Shown here: piece by piece, positions 11,826-24,300 of the stretch
Position numbering within the stretch: the stretch's first letter is position 1
Layout: every line of letters begins with the position of its first letter
Assembly: GCA_914767715.1 (NCBI GenBank)
Contig: OU612067.1
Coordinates: forward strand, 2,108,001 to 2,172,000
Direction: 5' to 3'
Origin: Membranipora membranacea
Lineage: Eukaryota > Bryozoa > Gymnolaemata > Cheilostomatida > Membraniporidae
Length of the DNA stretch: 64,000 nucleotides
Program-made: the position numbers and the translations under genes
Notes under the pieces: generated by a model
What the model was told of the DNA's origin: nothing
Databases searched by the model: none
The model's input: only the letters and a program-made list of their open reading frames with translations

Positions 11826-14103
11826 TCATCCAAACAGCCCTTCATCGATTATCCTCAGAGTCCTCACAATAGTATTAAAGTCTTCCTGTGTCCAGGCGGT
11901 CTGAGAGTTAGAAGGCTCAGCTGCATGGCTACTACTCCTCTCACTAATCAAACAAATATCATAAAATAAACAATGTCACTAAGACTAATGTATCTTGATA
12001 ATATGAAGTTTCACTCATGATTGTGTTGTATTGGAGGACTGAAACAACAAAGAGACAATTATTTCTATACACAAATATGATTCAGTAGTCGGGAGAACTT
12101 TATGACTTGTTTTGGATTCAGATTGAGATAGAGTTATCCCTCCATTGACAAGAGGAGCACAACTTCTAATTACGAGTTTGTTAGCATGAGATTGACCCCG
12201 TCATCCATGAACGTGCAGCCAAAGATGATAAAGAAAATACATACTACCCAGCTGGGATTGAGCCCTTATATATAGTATAAACTGCCACTCAGATAATAAT
12301 GAGCATATAAGATTAGGTTTTCACCTGATGTGGAGCGGATTATTGAATGTCAGTAGAATGTCTGTTTGGTACTTTGATAGTCTCAGTAGGGCCATGTTTA
12401 TCTGTACTGTATTAGCTGCCGTGTCCTTGAACTTGGCTATAGTCTGAGATCCTTGCATCAGTATACAACCATCGCATCTAAAACACAAACCAACATATCA
12501 GTTGGTTAGAGAGCCGTCTTCAACACGCAAGTGATGAAGGTCGTGGGTTCGAATCCCACTGCAGTCTATCATCTACTGGGGTTTGGTTGGCCCCCATATG
12601 TGCTTCGACCTGCCTGCAAACTGAGAGCAAAACTAGCGCAGACATTGCAGCCTTGCCATTATGGCAAAATAATATTTCGCCCCCCCTTGCTTCGGGATGT
12701 GGCGTGTGATATGACATCCAATTTTAATCAACCTTTATAAACCTACAACTGTGAGCCTATAGAATATCAATACCCTGTACACAGAGAGCAGGGATTAATA
12801 CCCATTAGTCTAAGTATATATATCTACAACAAGGTCATATCCTGATGTACACTGACGGTTCAGCACACCGACTACTAGGAGCAGAAGCAGAGTTTTGTTA
12901 GTTTATAACAAACAGTTGTCTCTGTCGACTTCTCGGCATAAATCTTCCTCTAGTCTGAATATTTCGCCAGGTGTTGCCGGTTTAAGGGAAAGGCTCACAT
13001 TACAAAGTTAACATCATAATCTGTTTAATTCGATAAATTTATTTTACTTTCTGCTCTAGATTTCATCACCAAGTAACCCATCACATGCGTTTGATGTACA
13101 TGTAATGTTATATTCTCACAATTTAAATGATGATATTTGGAACACTGCGAAAGTTAAAAATCTATTTGATCGATAGCAGAGAGTTTTTCCGCCAGTATCC
13201 AATTTTATCTACAGACAACTTACTGTTGCGCTGAGAGTTGAGATTTCGGTACTATGTCATACTTAAAGCTGTTAATATCCATGTTAGCTGCATTAGTCTC
13301 TGCTAAATCTTCAAAATATGTCCTAAAAATAAAACATCTACACTAATCAGCTGTATGCTCAGCTACAAATATAAATTTAAAACAAATTGATTCACACTGA
13401 CAATGAACACTCAATATTCTATGATATATTTATCATTCAAAATCACATTGTGATAATATGCATTTTGGAGACTCATTGAAGACAATCACCAATTCTCGAA
13501 ATGGTACTGAAATATCGGGCCTGATAGCCTGGGCCCTGGGTGTCTACTGACTTTATATCATAGACTAAGTGTTTGCTGACCTTATAGCTTGAGTGTCATC
13601 TTCTGAGTTCTGATATTCCATCACCTCGATCACCAAACTCTGATCTGTAGATGAATGTGCAAAAACTTCCTGATTATCTGGTATCTGTCGTAAATCACTG
13701 AAAAGTCACAAATAAACTAAGTAGGTGTTAAGCAACCAACCGGCGAGATGCACAGGATATTTCACTGTATGGCCCTTTTAAATATATAATTATGGAAGAT
13801 TCTATTTGATAATTTATCGTTTGATTTTGTATTTTTGTTAAGCCGGTTTTTGTGTGGACTCTTGTTCTATCAAGGGGAGCGAAGTTGTCTGAGGCACTCT
13901 GTGGAGCGCGTCGAGTCGGATTGCGGTGGAAAAGTGTTTGCACCACACTTTGACTTCAGACTAACATCACTTCCCCTACTTGATGCTCACTTATCATTTC
14001 AACTACCTCTGTAGTGATCTACTACTAACCTCACATCTACTCTTGACTCAGGTAACTTAGCAGTGAGTGCTCCACCAAACAGCTCTGTACAACGTCCAGA
14101 CAT
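11826..14103 (-). CDS. RANGRF: RANGRF / MOG1 Ran guanine nucleotide release factor
   Basis: Five exons (14030-14103, 13581-13697, 13224-13322, 12325-12477, 11826-11943) join in phase to 186 residues, about the length of known animal MOG1 proteins. The start [20 protein letters not shown] matches the family LFGGALS opening. It is followed by [16 protein letters not shown] (family VSDLRQVPDNQEVF), [43 protein letters not shown] (family ALLRLPQYQTDLLLTFNQP) and the closing [15 protein letters not shown]...GLFG. MOG1 binds Ran, promotes nucleotide release and supports nuclear transport; in mammals it also helps traffic a cardiac sodium channel. The single-domain alpha/beta fold is complete and no residue block is lost. 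A tRNA-derived repeat lies in the fourth intron. The gene is head to head with HAX1, 532 bases away. Confidence 0.96.
12500..12720 (+). repeat. tRNA-derived SINE in RANGRF intron
   Basis: The head reads CAGTTGGTTAGAGAG (A box) then GTGGGTTCGAATCCCAC (B box and complete T stem) about 40 bases later. The 3' acceptor TGCAGTC has no matching 5' strand, and no fold with a proper anticodon stem is available. An unrelated body runs on to about 12720. The combination fits a SINE rather than a working tRNA gene. Confidence 0.65.
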
Positions 14104-14635
14104 CCTTCTATTCAACAACTAACAGAAATCATAGAGACAACACAATTTCAAAGATGAGACACAAAATAACTTTAATACCAAGCTGTCTGGTCAGTGGTCA
14201 GGCTGCCTGCCCTGGCTATGATGAGTATGATCATTCATATTTCTTCATGTTTAAGCCAAGCCACATATTTAAGTAAATGTTCATAGTGTTAACCCAACAG
14301 GCATTCCTCAGATCGTGCATTCCCAGAGGTCGAGGTCTCATCCCTCATGCAACCACTGGAATTGCACAAACTGCTGAGGGCTGTGAGTGTGTGTGCGGTA
14401 AAAAACATCATTTTTCAAAAGTTCTTTGAAGAAATGTATTTGCTTGGTTCGGTGTGTTAGTAAAATGTCAGAACCTCACTGGTTGGTTGAGTCATATATT
14501 TTAGTACATATGATTGGCTGAGAGAACACAATATTAAACATAGATATATGGAACAAGTATTTCATCAACTTTGTCAGTCCAGCAGAATAGAAGACATAAT
14601 TACAGCAGAGCATTCTCCCTGATTACAGTAACGGT
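14104..14635. promoter_or_regulatory. Shared divergent promoter region RANGRF-HAX1
   Basis: Only 532 bases separate the two start codons, which point away from each other. An inverted CCAAT box (ATTGG at 14513-14517 within TGATTGGCTGAG) sits near the middle, a common element of bidirectional promoters. No clear TATA box was seen for either side. A degenerate RNA polymerase III B-box-like stretch lies near 14318-14335. Co-regulation is inference from geometry. Confidence 0.5.
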
Positions 14636-17600
14636 ATGGATGCCTTTTCGCAGTTTATGAGGAGTATGTTTGGCCCCTCAGAACATAGAGGTGACAGGTA
14701 TGATTCTATTTAGTGTTTTAATCTAAAGATTGATATAATAATTTAGACTCGGAGCAAATTCAGAAGAAACCATGATCAATAATTGGATTTTTTGTTGCCA
14801 GTTGGTACCAGCAAGTAAGTAGTAACAGAACAGTAACTACTATTCCTCCTTGGAACCAGGCACAGGTCTTCTTCTCCAAAACCTGGGACTTTTTTTTCCA
14901 TTCCTTTCTAATCTCACTCGGAGTGTAGGGGCTCATCTATCGAGATATATAGTATTGAGTCGATTGTAGTGATCGGTACTGTAACTGTGTAGAATAATTT
15001 TTTTGAATGTTTCTGGAAGTGTTTAGGTTATGGCAACTGAATAATGTTCTATTGTCAAATATGATTGTCAGATATCGAGACTCTGAGCAACGTAGGCTTT
15101 AGGTGAGAGCAGCGGTGTTATAAGGTATATGGTCAGCAAAGGGTTAGATTGAAGAAAATGAAATGCTTGTGTGAGACATGTGTTGTCCATCCCACCCACC
15201 CGCCAGGGCGCACCCACCATCGCTAGGATGGAGGGTGACCAAATGGGGTCCCACGAGGCGCAGTGCAACCAGCACACGCCGGCCGGGGGCACAAGTCCCC
15301 GGACCCGCGGGGATCCACAATGCAGGGCTAGGTCGATAGACGTCAGTGGGCGTAGTACAGATTTAAGTAAGGTATCTAATTAGCATGTTCATACAATATT
15401 TGTAATACATATTGATACATATTTAGTAGAATGGAGAAAATAAGGATGCAGATTAGAAGACATTGTTAGATAGCATGCGATGCTTATAAGCAAACCTAGC
15501 TACATTGGTATTAACACCGGACTGGATTGATCCATGCCGGGTGTTATGGGTATTGCTGAATAGAGGTAGGAACCTCTGGGGTCTACTGCAGCCTTGCCGC
15601 CAGCTATACGGTTTAGAAGATTTTTGTCGATTAGATTTCGACGGGTTGCTAGGGTGTGCCAGTTTCTAGCCAGCATAGCATTTGATATTCTTTCATACTT
15701 TCTGAAGCCGTATACCCATCTGAAGGCTTTACGATTTATGGATTCTAATCGATCTATTAATTTTCCTTTGTGGGGGGACCATATATGCGAGGCATATTCA
15801 AGAATGGGACGACATATGGTAATATAGGATAAATAACGTGTTTTGTGTCTTGCCTTCTTTAAGCTACGCATTAGCATGTACAGAGTTTTGGTTCCTTTCT
15901 GACACACATGAGTTATGTGGTCAGAGAAGCTGAGGCTGTTGTCAATTGTGACTCAGAGATATTTGATTCCAGTTACGTTTTTAAGTTGGGAGTTATCCAT
16001 GGTGTAAGTCACTGGTGGGACTTGAGTTGTATTTCTAGAGATTCTCATCTGTTCACACTTTGAAATATTAAACTTCATTTGTGAATGATCAGCCCAAGCT
16101 TGGGTTGAATCGAGGTCATTTTGAAGTTTAATCTGGTCTGAGGGGTTAGTAATTGGGTGGTATAGTAGGGAATCGTCAGCATACAATTTTAAGGAACTTT
16201 GTCAATGTTTGGCAAACAACAAAAACTCAAGGGGGCAGTCAAACCACAGACAGCAGGACACTGACAGTTGATTTGATGAGTTGCAACCTTGTGTGTGTGT
16301 GTGGTTTGTGTTTGTTGTGGTGAAGATGGGAAGCTTGCATGAACCAAGTTCTCTCATTGGTCAGAATACCAACTTCTGACCAATGAGAGAGAAGTGACTC
16401 ATCTGAGCAACGTAATTGGCGGGTACAGAAGCTCCACAGCCGCGATAACTTGGTTCATGCAAGCTTCCCATCTTCACCACAACAAACACAAACCAGACAC
16501 CCACAAGGCTGCAACTCATCAAATCAACTGTCAGTGACCTGCTGTCTGTGGTCAAATAATTCCAAATGTCTCAGGTTTTGGAGTAGAGGCCTGTGGTACC
16601 CATGGGCCCCTGGGACTAACATGTCTTCACTTTGCCAATGTCCAGTATCAACCACCCAAAGGGGTGTGTTTTTGGCTAGTTGATACTGGACATTGGCAAA
16701 GAAAAGACATGTACAACTACTACAACAACATGACTACAACTAGATTCTTTATATGTCCAGTATATTAATATAAAATTTCGCTTTGTGCAATAATCTTCCG
16801 AATGCGCCAGGAAAATAATGTGGTCGAAAAACCAACCAAAGGTGATTGAGAAAAATTATATTTAAAAATGTGAACAGCTTATCGAAATGTGGTAAGTCAT
16901 TGATTATACTGGATAGATTGTTATTCTTCCGTTGTGTGTCGGTTATTTATATCCAATAGTTTGATCTTGTTTGTATTTCAGATACTGGGGATGGACTCCT
17001 CCCCCTCCTGCTATGGATAGAGATGAGAGAGAAGATGATAGATTATATAATCATCATGAGAGAGATGATGATCACACAAACAACTCCTGGTAATGTACCT
17101 CAAGGTCCTGCAGCAGCTCCTGTGACTTTCTGAGCTACTCAATAGGCTTAAGCTGATCTGGTGTCTCTTTTCAATCGAACTCTAAAATTTACCCATGACA
17201 TGTTAGAAGCCGGAAATATAATCTTTAACATAGTAGGGGGACAACTCACTTTACCTGATTTTGTAGCTATTATTAACATTAGGTCATATAAATGGCGATG
17301 GTTTTATTTCTCAGGTTTGAGGATAGACAGAATCATTTCCCAGGATTCCCTCCACACTTTGATCAGTTCAGGCAGCGGATGGATCAGACTTTTGATGAAC
17401 TTTTCAAAATATTTGGAAATGACAGCATGCCAATGTTTGACCCGTTTAGGCCGCCTCAGTCAGGTAAATAATCTGTTTCCTTTATTGAAATTAATTTTCG
17501 GAAGTGCTGTTCAGTTGAGCTCGAGTTTTACATATACTGAAGCTCTGCAGTTTTTTGTGAGTACCAGTATGTAATGTAAGGTATGCAGTACTTACTCTCT

Positions 17601-19490
17601 ATAGCATACCGATCACATACTGGTACCCATTTATTAGTGTTTATGGTTTAATATACAGATAGTCCTATAGATATCCTACGAGGATGTCAGTGGAAATTTA
17701 TTTTATTGTAACGGGAATTTCAGACAGAAATCCATTCAATCTTTAGCGTTTGTTGTTTCCAGTCAGATACAACCTATCACTCCTGGACCAATAGCACAAT
17801 GCAAATTGTTGTTGAATAGAAGCCCCTGTGTTTATCTAATAATGATATAATTGACATACAGATGTACCAGCTATAAGAGACAGAGAGGGGGGTAACTCGA
17901 GGGCAGCTGACAGCGGCAGTGTTAGAGATAGAATGCTGAGGAGGGGAGCAGGGGGAGATATACAGGTGAGATTCTTATATACCTGCACAGCAATACATAG
18001 AGAGTAATTTAATAACCAGAAAATAAGTGTTTTTACAATAAACATCAGCATACTATAAATCCATGAGCTACGTTAGACAAGTCATACACAGACACATTTG
18101 GGAGAGATGATGTTAAAGTTTATTTTACTCATATTACAAAAGGGAGTGTGTCGCTAACTCCTTGTTACAGTGGAAGATTGAAATTTGTAATTAATGTTGA
18201 GAGTTGTCTACTCATCGATATAATGGAGATAACTCCTCAGTTTGATATGATTACTCTTCTTGTATATAAATAGGATGAAGAGAATATAAATGTGAGATCT
18301 CAGATGTTACTCAGAGATCCAGCCAATCCTCTCTACTCTGTAAGTAAACAGCAGCTTCAATTATTTCTGTGCTTAAATGGGTTGAATATTGAAATGAATA
18401 TTTCATAAACTATTTACTTACACCTGTGATTCGTAGCCCATAAGTCATAACGTGCAAACTGTAAACTCAATACCTTCTGAAAGTCATTTCTCTTTATTTT
18501 TTTTAGAATAAAAGACAACAAGATTTCAGTAAGTTGGAAAACAATCAAAATCAATTTCAAATTGTGTAGCATCACAATTTTACTTAATCTATAATTCATT
18601 TATGCGAAATGACTTCAGACTTGTTGTCTGCTTAGATCTGTACAGTTTCTACTTGTATTTACATCTTAATCATCTTTTTTCTTTCTTTCACTCTCTCTTT
18701 CTTCTTATAGACTGGGATTCATTACTGAAGGAGGGCGGAAGTGTACATGATATATTAGATAACACAAAACCAAACAGTATATCAAAGTCAGCGGCTGATT
18801 CAGCAGCTAAACCCAGTCAGAGCTATTCCTACTATAAATACTCCAGTATAACAAGGACAAGGAAACCTGATGGGGTTTGTTTGTAGTATCTAACTTTGAA
18901 TTGCTAATCTCAGAATTGTGTTGTATGGTGCATCTGCCAGATATGCTACAGACCTATTCCTCACTAGGTCTATCCTTTGCAATAAAAATACAATCCGTGT
19001 GTGGTTTGCCTTCCTATTTTTTTAACTTGAATGAATTTAACTACACTTTTTAGTTATTTAATAAGGCAAAGCCTTTTTCACAAATAACAAAGGAATAGGC
19101 CAAGTTTCCTGTATGTACTGTGGATGTAGACCAACATGGTGGTTTGGCCATCTGAGGTTCCTTGCAGATCTCACCTTGCTAGCCTATGCATCTAGCTGTG
19201 ATAAAAATGACCCAATCCTACGGAAAATACGACATGTGTAGCAAGGCCTTATCACACTCTATAGGGTGCACCCTAGATTTATTTTTCATGCATGATACAA
19301 CACTTATTAGAAATTATTTTTCCTTTGAGCTTATTATATTTGTGTTATTTTAGAGTTGTTATTATATTTTATTGTTATAGATTCATTGTTATTACATTTT
19401 GTATTACAGACTGTAGAGACACGACGAGTCTCTCGAGATGCTGACGGTAACGAGAAGGAAACAGTAGAGATAACAAAGTCATCATTGTGA
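14636..19490 (+). CDS. HAX1: HAX1-like (HS1-associated protein X-1)
   Basis: Eight exons (14636-14697, 16982-17089, 17315-17463, 17862-17965, 18274-18339, 18507-18528, 18711-18874, 19410-19490) join in phase to 251 residues. Human HAX1 has 279. The short start MDAFSQFMRSMFGP is followed by an acidic/His segment (RDEREDDRLYNHHERDDD), like the acidic box of HAX1. Next come the Phe-rich HFDQFRQRMDQTFDELFKIF, a basic/Ser segment with VRDRMLRR, and the diagnostic C-terminal YSYYKYSSITRTRKPDG then TVETRRVSRDADGNEKETVE. This last part aligns with [28 protein letters not shown] of the family. HAX1 is a mostly disordered mitochondrial/ER protein that supports CLPB-HTRA2 homeostasis and restrains apoptosis. 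The first intron (2.3 kb) contains a LINE fragment, a foldback element and a GC-rich island. The GTTTGT donor after exon 7 is non-consensus but keeps the frame and the family alignment. Confidence 0.9.
15170..15345. other. GC-rich island of unknown origin
   Basis: This 175-base patch (CACGCCGGCCGGGGGCACA and similar) is far richer in G and C than the AT-rich surroundings. It lies in HAX1 intron 1 next to the LINE fragment. It may be a retrotransposon UTR or other inserted DNA. No gene is supported. Confidence 0.5.
15490..16243 (-). mobile_element. Non-LTR retrotransposon fragment (reverse transcriptase end)
   Basis: Read on the minus strand, the block starts with FLLFAKH, then LYADDSLLYHPI, the YADD catalytic motif of non-LTR reverse transcriptase. 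It continues through NISKCEQMRIS, VTIDNSLSFSDHI and ILEYASHIWSPHK, the thumb region typical of Jockey/CR1-like elements. One TGA near 15950 and another upstream of YADD interrupt an otherwise continuous frame, so it is inactive but not very old. Everything 5' of palm motif C is missing. The adjacent foldback element with its own target duplication appears to have inserted at its 5' side. Confidence 0.85.
16244..16551. mobile_element. Foldback/MITE element copy 2, 5-base TSD
   Basis: This is the same family as 3859-4223, with the same CCACAGACAGCAGG ends and internal GGGAAGCTTGCATGAACCAA. The left arm lacks about 57 bases present in the right arm, so the copy is 308 bases rather than 365. TCAAA flanks both ends (16239-16243 and 16552-16556). 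It lies in HAX1 intron 1. Confidence 0.88.
16619..16712. repeat. 94-base hairpin
   Basis: Arms of 34 bases (ACATGTCTTC...CCAGTATCAAC and its complement) differ at two positions and enclose a 26-base loop. No target-site duplication was seen. It lies 67 bases from the foldback element in HAX1 intron 1. Confidence 0.75.
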
Positions 19491-19800
19491 CCTCTGATTG
19501 ACTTTACATTGACCTCCGACCTCAGCAGACTGCAGGTGAGTCATGACTGTCCAGGTTTAGATCTTATACATAGGATATGGTTCAGTGATCTGACTACAGC
19601 AAATTGATCTCTTCACACCTTGTCAAATTCAGCCTCTGCCTGTAATTATGGTTTTTACAACATGGACAAAAAGATTGTGGAATCAAGAAACTGTTGATCT
19701 AGCTGAACCATATTCCACTGTTATAATCTCTATGTTGGGTACCCACTCAGCCATCACCACTTGAAAATCCATGGATACAACCCTATCTATATATATGGTA

Positions 19801-20040
19801 TGTAGGGTATATAAGTCCTATGTAGGGTATATAAGTCTTATGTAGGGTATATAAGTCCTATGTAGGGTATATAAGCCTTATGTGGGGTAGATAAGTCCTA
19901 TGAAGGGTATATAAGTCTTATGTAGGGTATATAAGTCTTATGTAGGGTATATAAGTCTTATGTAGGGTATATAAGTCCTATGTAGGGTATATAAATCTTA
20001 TGTAGGGTATATAAGTCTTATGTAGTGCATATAGGTTCTA
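19801..20040. repeat. 20-base minisatellite, 12 units
   Basis: Twelve head-to-tail 20-base units of the form TGTAGGGTATATAAGTCTTA occupy exactly 240 bases, with scattered substitutions and no length change. It starts about 310 bases past the HAX1 stop codon. There are no spacers, so it is not a CRISPR array. Confidence 0.95.
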
Positions 20041-20586
20041 TGGGGTATGCAAGTTCTATGTACTCTACATGCAAGTTGGTTAGGGCAATATATAATTGGA
20101 ATTGTATGCCCATAACTTTACAAAATGAAAATGAAAAACATTAATATTATGAAAAGTAACTGCCACTATATCTTAACATCGACTATGAGGTTTAGTTAAC
20201 TGATTTGACCTCAACCTTAGAGGATTTTGCTTAGGGCACTTACACAAATTCATAAATATTGAATCAGCTTCATTGGCCAGTATTCATTTTATATAGATGA
20301 AGCTGTAGTATTTCTGTCCAAAATCTTCAAAAAATTGCTTTTTCAGGTCTGTGTTAACCATCCTCGGTCACTACAAATTAATAAATCAGATATGTATGAT
20401 CTCTAATAATCAAAATCAGGCAACAAAAAATGAGCTGCTGTAAGATTAATCTGAGATTGATCTGTGAGGTAGTAGCTGCTCAGATCTACACATTCCTCCC
20501 TGTCTTAAAGAGGGGTAACAGGGATCAATATAATGTGAGGATAAGTCAGGATGAGTTCATTTTTCAGTAGTCAGTGATTTATCCTG

Positions 20587-21382
20587 ATATGAAATTTTCA
20601 CCCGGCAAACCAGAGAGGTAATTCTTCACCGGTTTAACTGTTGTTTATCAGTCCTGAATTATGCAAAAACAGAAAAAATGTCTGGTAAGGCCAGTGGATC
20701 ACCATGTCATATAGTAAGTGTTATTGTATCTAAGCACTAAATGTGAATCTAGAAGATTTATATCTTATTCACATGAAATCATCCATCAAAACAACATCAT
20801 TTATTACAATGCATAAATGTGACACATTACCAAATCAGGGGAAAAAATACTCCAAAATATCATAACAGTTATCACCTAGATACGGCCTGATAGTTGGCCT
20901 GATAATTGACCTGATCGATACTGACAGAGTTACCTGGAACATTATTAGGTTTCATGCTATGCTAATGTTATAATACTGAATCATATATGAAATTTTCACC
21001 CGGCAAACCAGAGAGGTAATTCTTCACCGGTTTAACTGTTGTTTATCAGTCCTGAATTATGCAAAAACAGAAAAAATGTCTGGTAAGGCCAGTGGATCAC
21101 CATGTCATATAGTAAGTGTTATTGTATCTAAGCACTAAATGTGAATCTAGAAGATTTATATCTTATTCACATGAAATCATCCATCAAAACAACATCATTT
21201 ATTACAATGCATAAATGTGACACATTACCAAATCAGGGGAAAAAATACTCCAAAATATCATAACAGTTATCACCTAGATACGGCCTGATAGTTGGCCTGA
21301 TAATTGACCTGATCGATACTGACAGAGTTACCTGGAACATTATTAGGTTTCATGCTATGCTAATGTTATAATACTGAATCAT
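20587..21382. repeat. 398-base tandem duplication
   Basis: The block beginning ATATGAAATTTTCACCCGGC at 20587 is repeated directly at 20985, with no difference that I could find over 398 bases. The copies abut without a spacer. The unit has no long open frame and no transposon ends. It is either a very recent duplication or an assembly duplication of allelic sequence. Confidence 0.93.
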
Positions 21383-24300
21383 ACATATAAAACATAATAA
21401 AACATTGATGGCACTTTGATATCAGAGGTAATAAATTAACTCACCAGCCAAATACTATGAATAGAATCTGATACTTATATATAACTTCATAACAAAAATG
21501 GAAAGCATACCAGACGTTTAATGGACTGTTACAATATGACACTATGGATTTAGATACCTTTACAGATACATATGGAGTATTGATATGATAATATGATGAC
21601 ATATACACTTGAGTATTAGCGAGCTGATGGCGCTGCTGCTGTTGCCAGCTCTGGTATATCTGAACACTTAAAATATGATATTACCACCAGAGTATCACAT
21701 TATAGTCAGGCACATTTCTATCACATGAAACCCCGTACTCGATTATTGCCAAATATTTCAGACTTGAACCAGGTAATAAAAAAATGAGGTGCCATTCTTC
21801 TTAAGTCTGTTTCTATTTTTAAAGCTTGCCGGATCCAAAATGTCTGTAAGGATTATGAAATTATACATTATCTGTAATATGTTCTTGTGCTGTTGTGTGA
21901 AGCGGTAGATCAGAGGGTTCTATTGGTGAATTACTTACTGTACATTATATTAGAGCATAATTTTTACTCAAACCTGAAATAGTGAAGTTATTACAGATGT
22001 GCAGACAATATTTCTCATTCATCGATACCTTTGGCTCAAAGACCTCCCACCCTCCAGTCATCCCTGATGTATAGATTCAAAACTTGTGTTCGAATCTGGA
22101 GTTATCTGCACTCATTGATATGAATTTATGACTCAGTGGTAAAATACACAGCATGGCTATTTGAGGAGATATGCCATCAGCATAAAACTTTGCGTCAGGA
22201 TCTAAATAAAGCTGAAAATCTGGCCGCCTCTATGTAATTATGCATTGATTGGCGCCCCAGTAATAACCTTGAAAAACTCAGGCAAGCTGCATGACAAAAG
22301 TGTAAAAGATACAGCCATTCTAAATTCTTAACTTGTGGACCAGTTAAAGGTGAGAAATGCGTTCCAGCAACCATCCATGAATAGCCTTACGCTTGCACAG
22401 GGTCAGATATGTACCCCCTCATTCATATAATATATGTCAGTGTCTGCACTTATTTGATGTCATTTGCTGTCATTGTAATTATTAAATAACTGGTTTTTGA
22501 ATCATGAGCCCTAGGGGCTTACCAGAAGTATAGGCAAGTCAGATGTATCATTTGCCTTTAGTTGATCAGGATGGGAGGCCTGAGTTACTCTAGCCTTGTT
22601 GTGATCATTTTTAACTGTTCAAAATGTTAGAAGGTGTTCGTTGTTTTGTTGCGAGTAAACAAATCAGGTTGTTTTGGTTCTATCAGCTTGGTGGTGAAGA
22701 CATGTTGATGCGCAATTGTGGTTGTTTTTGTTTTGTTCTCCCCTCAGTAGACATAACTACTGATCACAGGGTGTCCAAGAAGTTTGAAGTCACACCTCCC
22801 CCCCCCTGTTGCAAAATGTGTTTTGTGTGCATCTTGTCGTTCTGTTGACAGTCAAGTTAATTCAGCTGTTATTATCACTAATAGTGTCTCGGTCCACTCA
22901 GGTGTGTACGTCATAAAACCTTTCATGTCTCAGGTATCACATGGTGGTGTCTCAGGACGGTGCTCCACTCGGAACATTTACTCATTTTTCTACTGACATA
23001 TATCCTAAATATGACAACCCCTGAGAATCGAGCAGTAACTTTTCATCTAGTAGCACATAGAAATCTGTGTGTGCAGGAAAAGTGTGAGGGAAGCTTACTG
23101 ACTCCATCATTTCCTTATTATTTCACATCAGGAAACATGTATGTTGTGGTAGCCTGAAAACCACAAATATCAGGCTGACCATAAAAGGGTGTGTTACTAT
23201 TCGAGTCAGGATACCAGGAATCTTATCGAAAAATATTACAAAATTTGTTTTACTTGAAAAGAGATCTTATTATGTGTGTGGATCTCAGCTATCTGATTGT
23301 GATTAAATTATTGTCTATGGGGTAACGAGTCTCTATCTAGGTTCATAGAACAACTTTATCACTGCCGTAAGGTAACATTTTATTTTGGTACATAATCACT
23401 TACCGTGTAAAAACAAAAATTTCCTATGGATTAGCATAGCATAGTATCGGGTATAATGTGGGGGCGGAGGGTCAGCCCCAAATCTAAACCCCTGATGAAA
23501 TTGTTGTGTTGATTAGATTCGTTATGACAGCTACCACACAATAGAAGCACATACTTTGTGACAGAACTAAACCATATTATGGGATTTACAGGAAATACTG
23601 GCGATAAACATGGCATGATGTCTTATATGAGATAGTTGGGCTAGTGGTGTTTGCTTTTTTTGTTATTTCGGCAAGATGCAGTAGTCTCGGGTTAAGAGTT
23701 GTGACTCTGCATAAAACAATAATTCTTTGTCTTTCTTGAGAGCAAATTGAGTCAACTTTGTGATATCCAAGATTTACTTAAGCTTTTCATATAATTGATA
23801 ATTCATATGCTCTTGTTGATATGTGGGAGTACCTATATTGATTTCATGCTCCATCAATTGTGTCCAAAATAAATAATTGTACCTAAAAATAGAGGCATCT
23901 CCTACCATAAGGAATGTTCTACATGAGCTATTACGTATGAGCAGCCGACTAACAAAACCAAGAGTCAACACGGCCTGCTTGGCTGTGGGATGTTTGTCAC
24001 TCTGTCCGGCCATCGGCCACGCAAACAGAGATGGGACAAGTGATACCTCGTTATTTAACTTGTCGTAATAAGGCGCCCCTAAAAGTCTGGTTGGCATTTC
24101 TCCAAGTTTGAATAGTGTAGTTTTACGTTTTACAATATAGGTCAATCTGAAGTTAACCTGAAATTGTCAATATTTGGTATTGGGGCTGTAATAAAAAACA
24201 AATTTGTGAACTGTAGATTCTTATCTTTTCTCAAGCTAGTTTGCAAACAATATTTGCAGTTTTCAGTGTATTGAATTTCTTGTGTCACAAGTTGTCTAAT

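Noticed and set aside
12500-12570. Functional tRNA gene
   Set aside because: A and B boxes are present, but the acceptor stem does not pair and no anticodon stem forms; it continues into a SINE body.
19801-20040. Regular 20-base repeats resembling a CRISPR array
   Set aside because: Units are directly adjacent with no spacers, the host is an animal, and there are no cas genes.
23774-24145. 123-codon minus frame as a gene
   Set aside because: No domain, no clear initiation or splice context, and no neighbouring exons to join.
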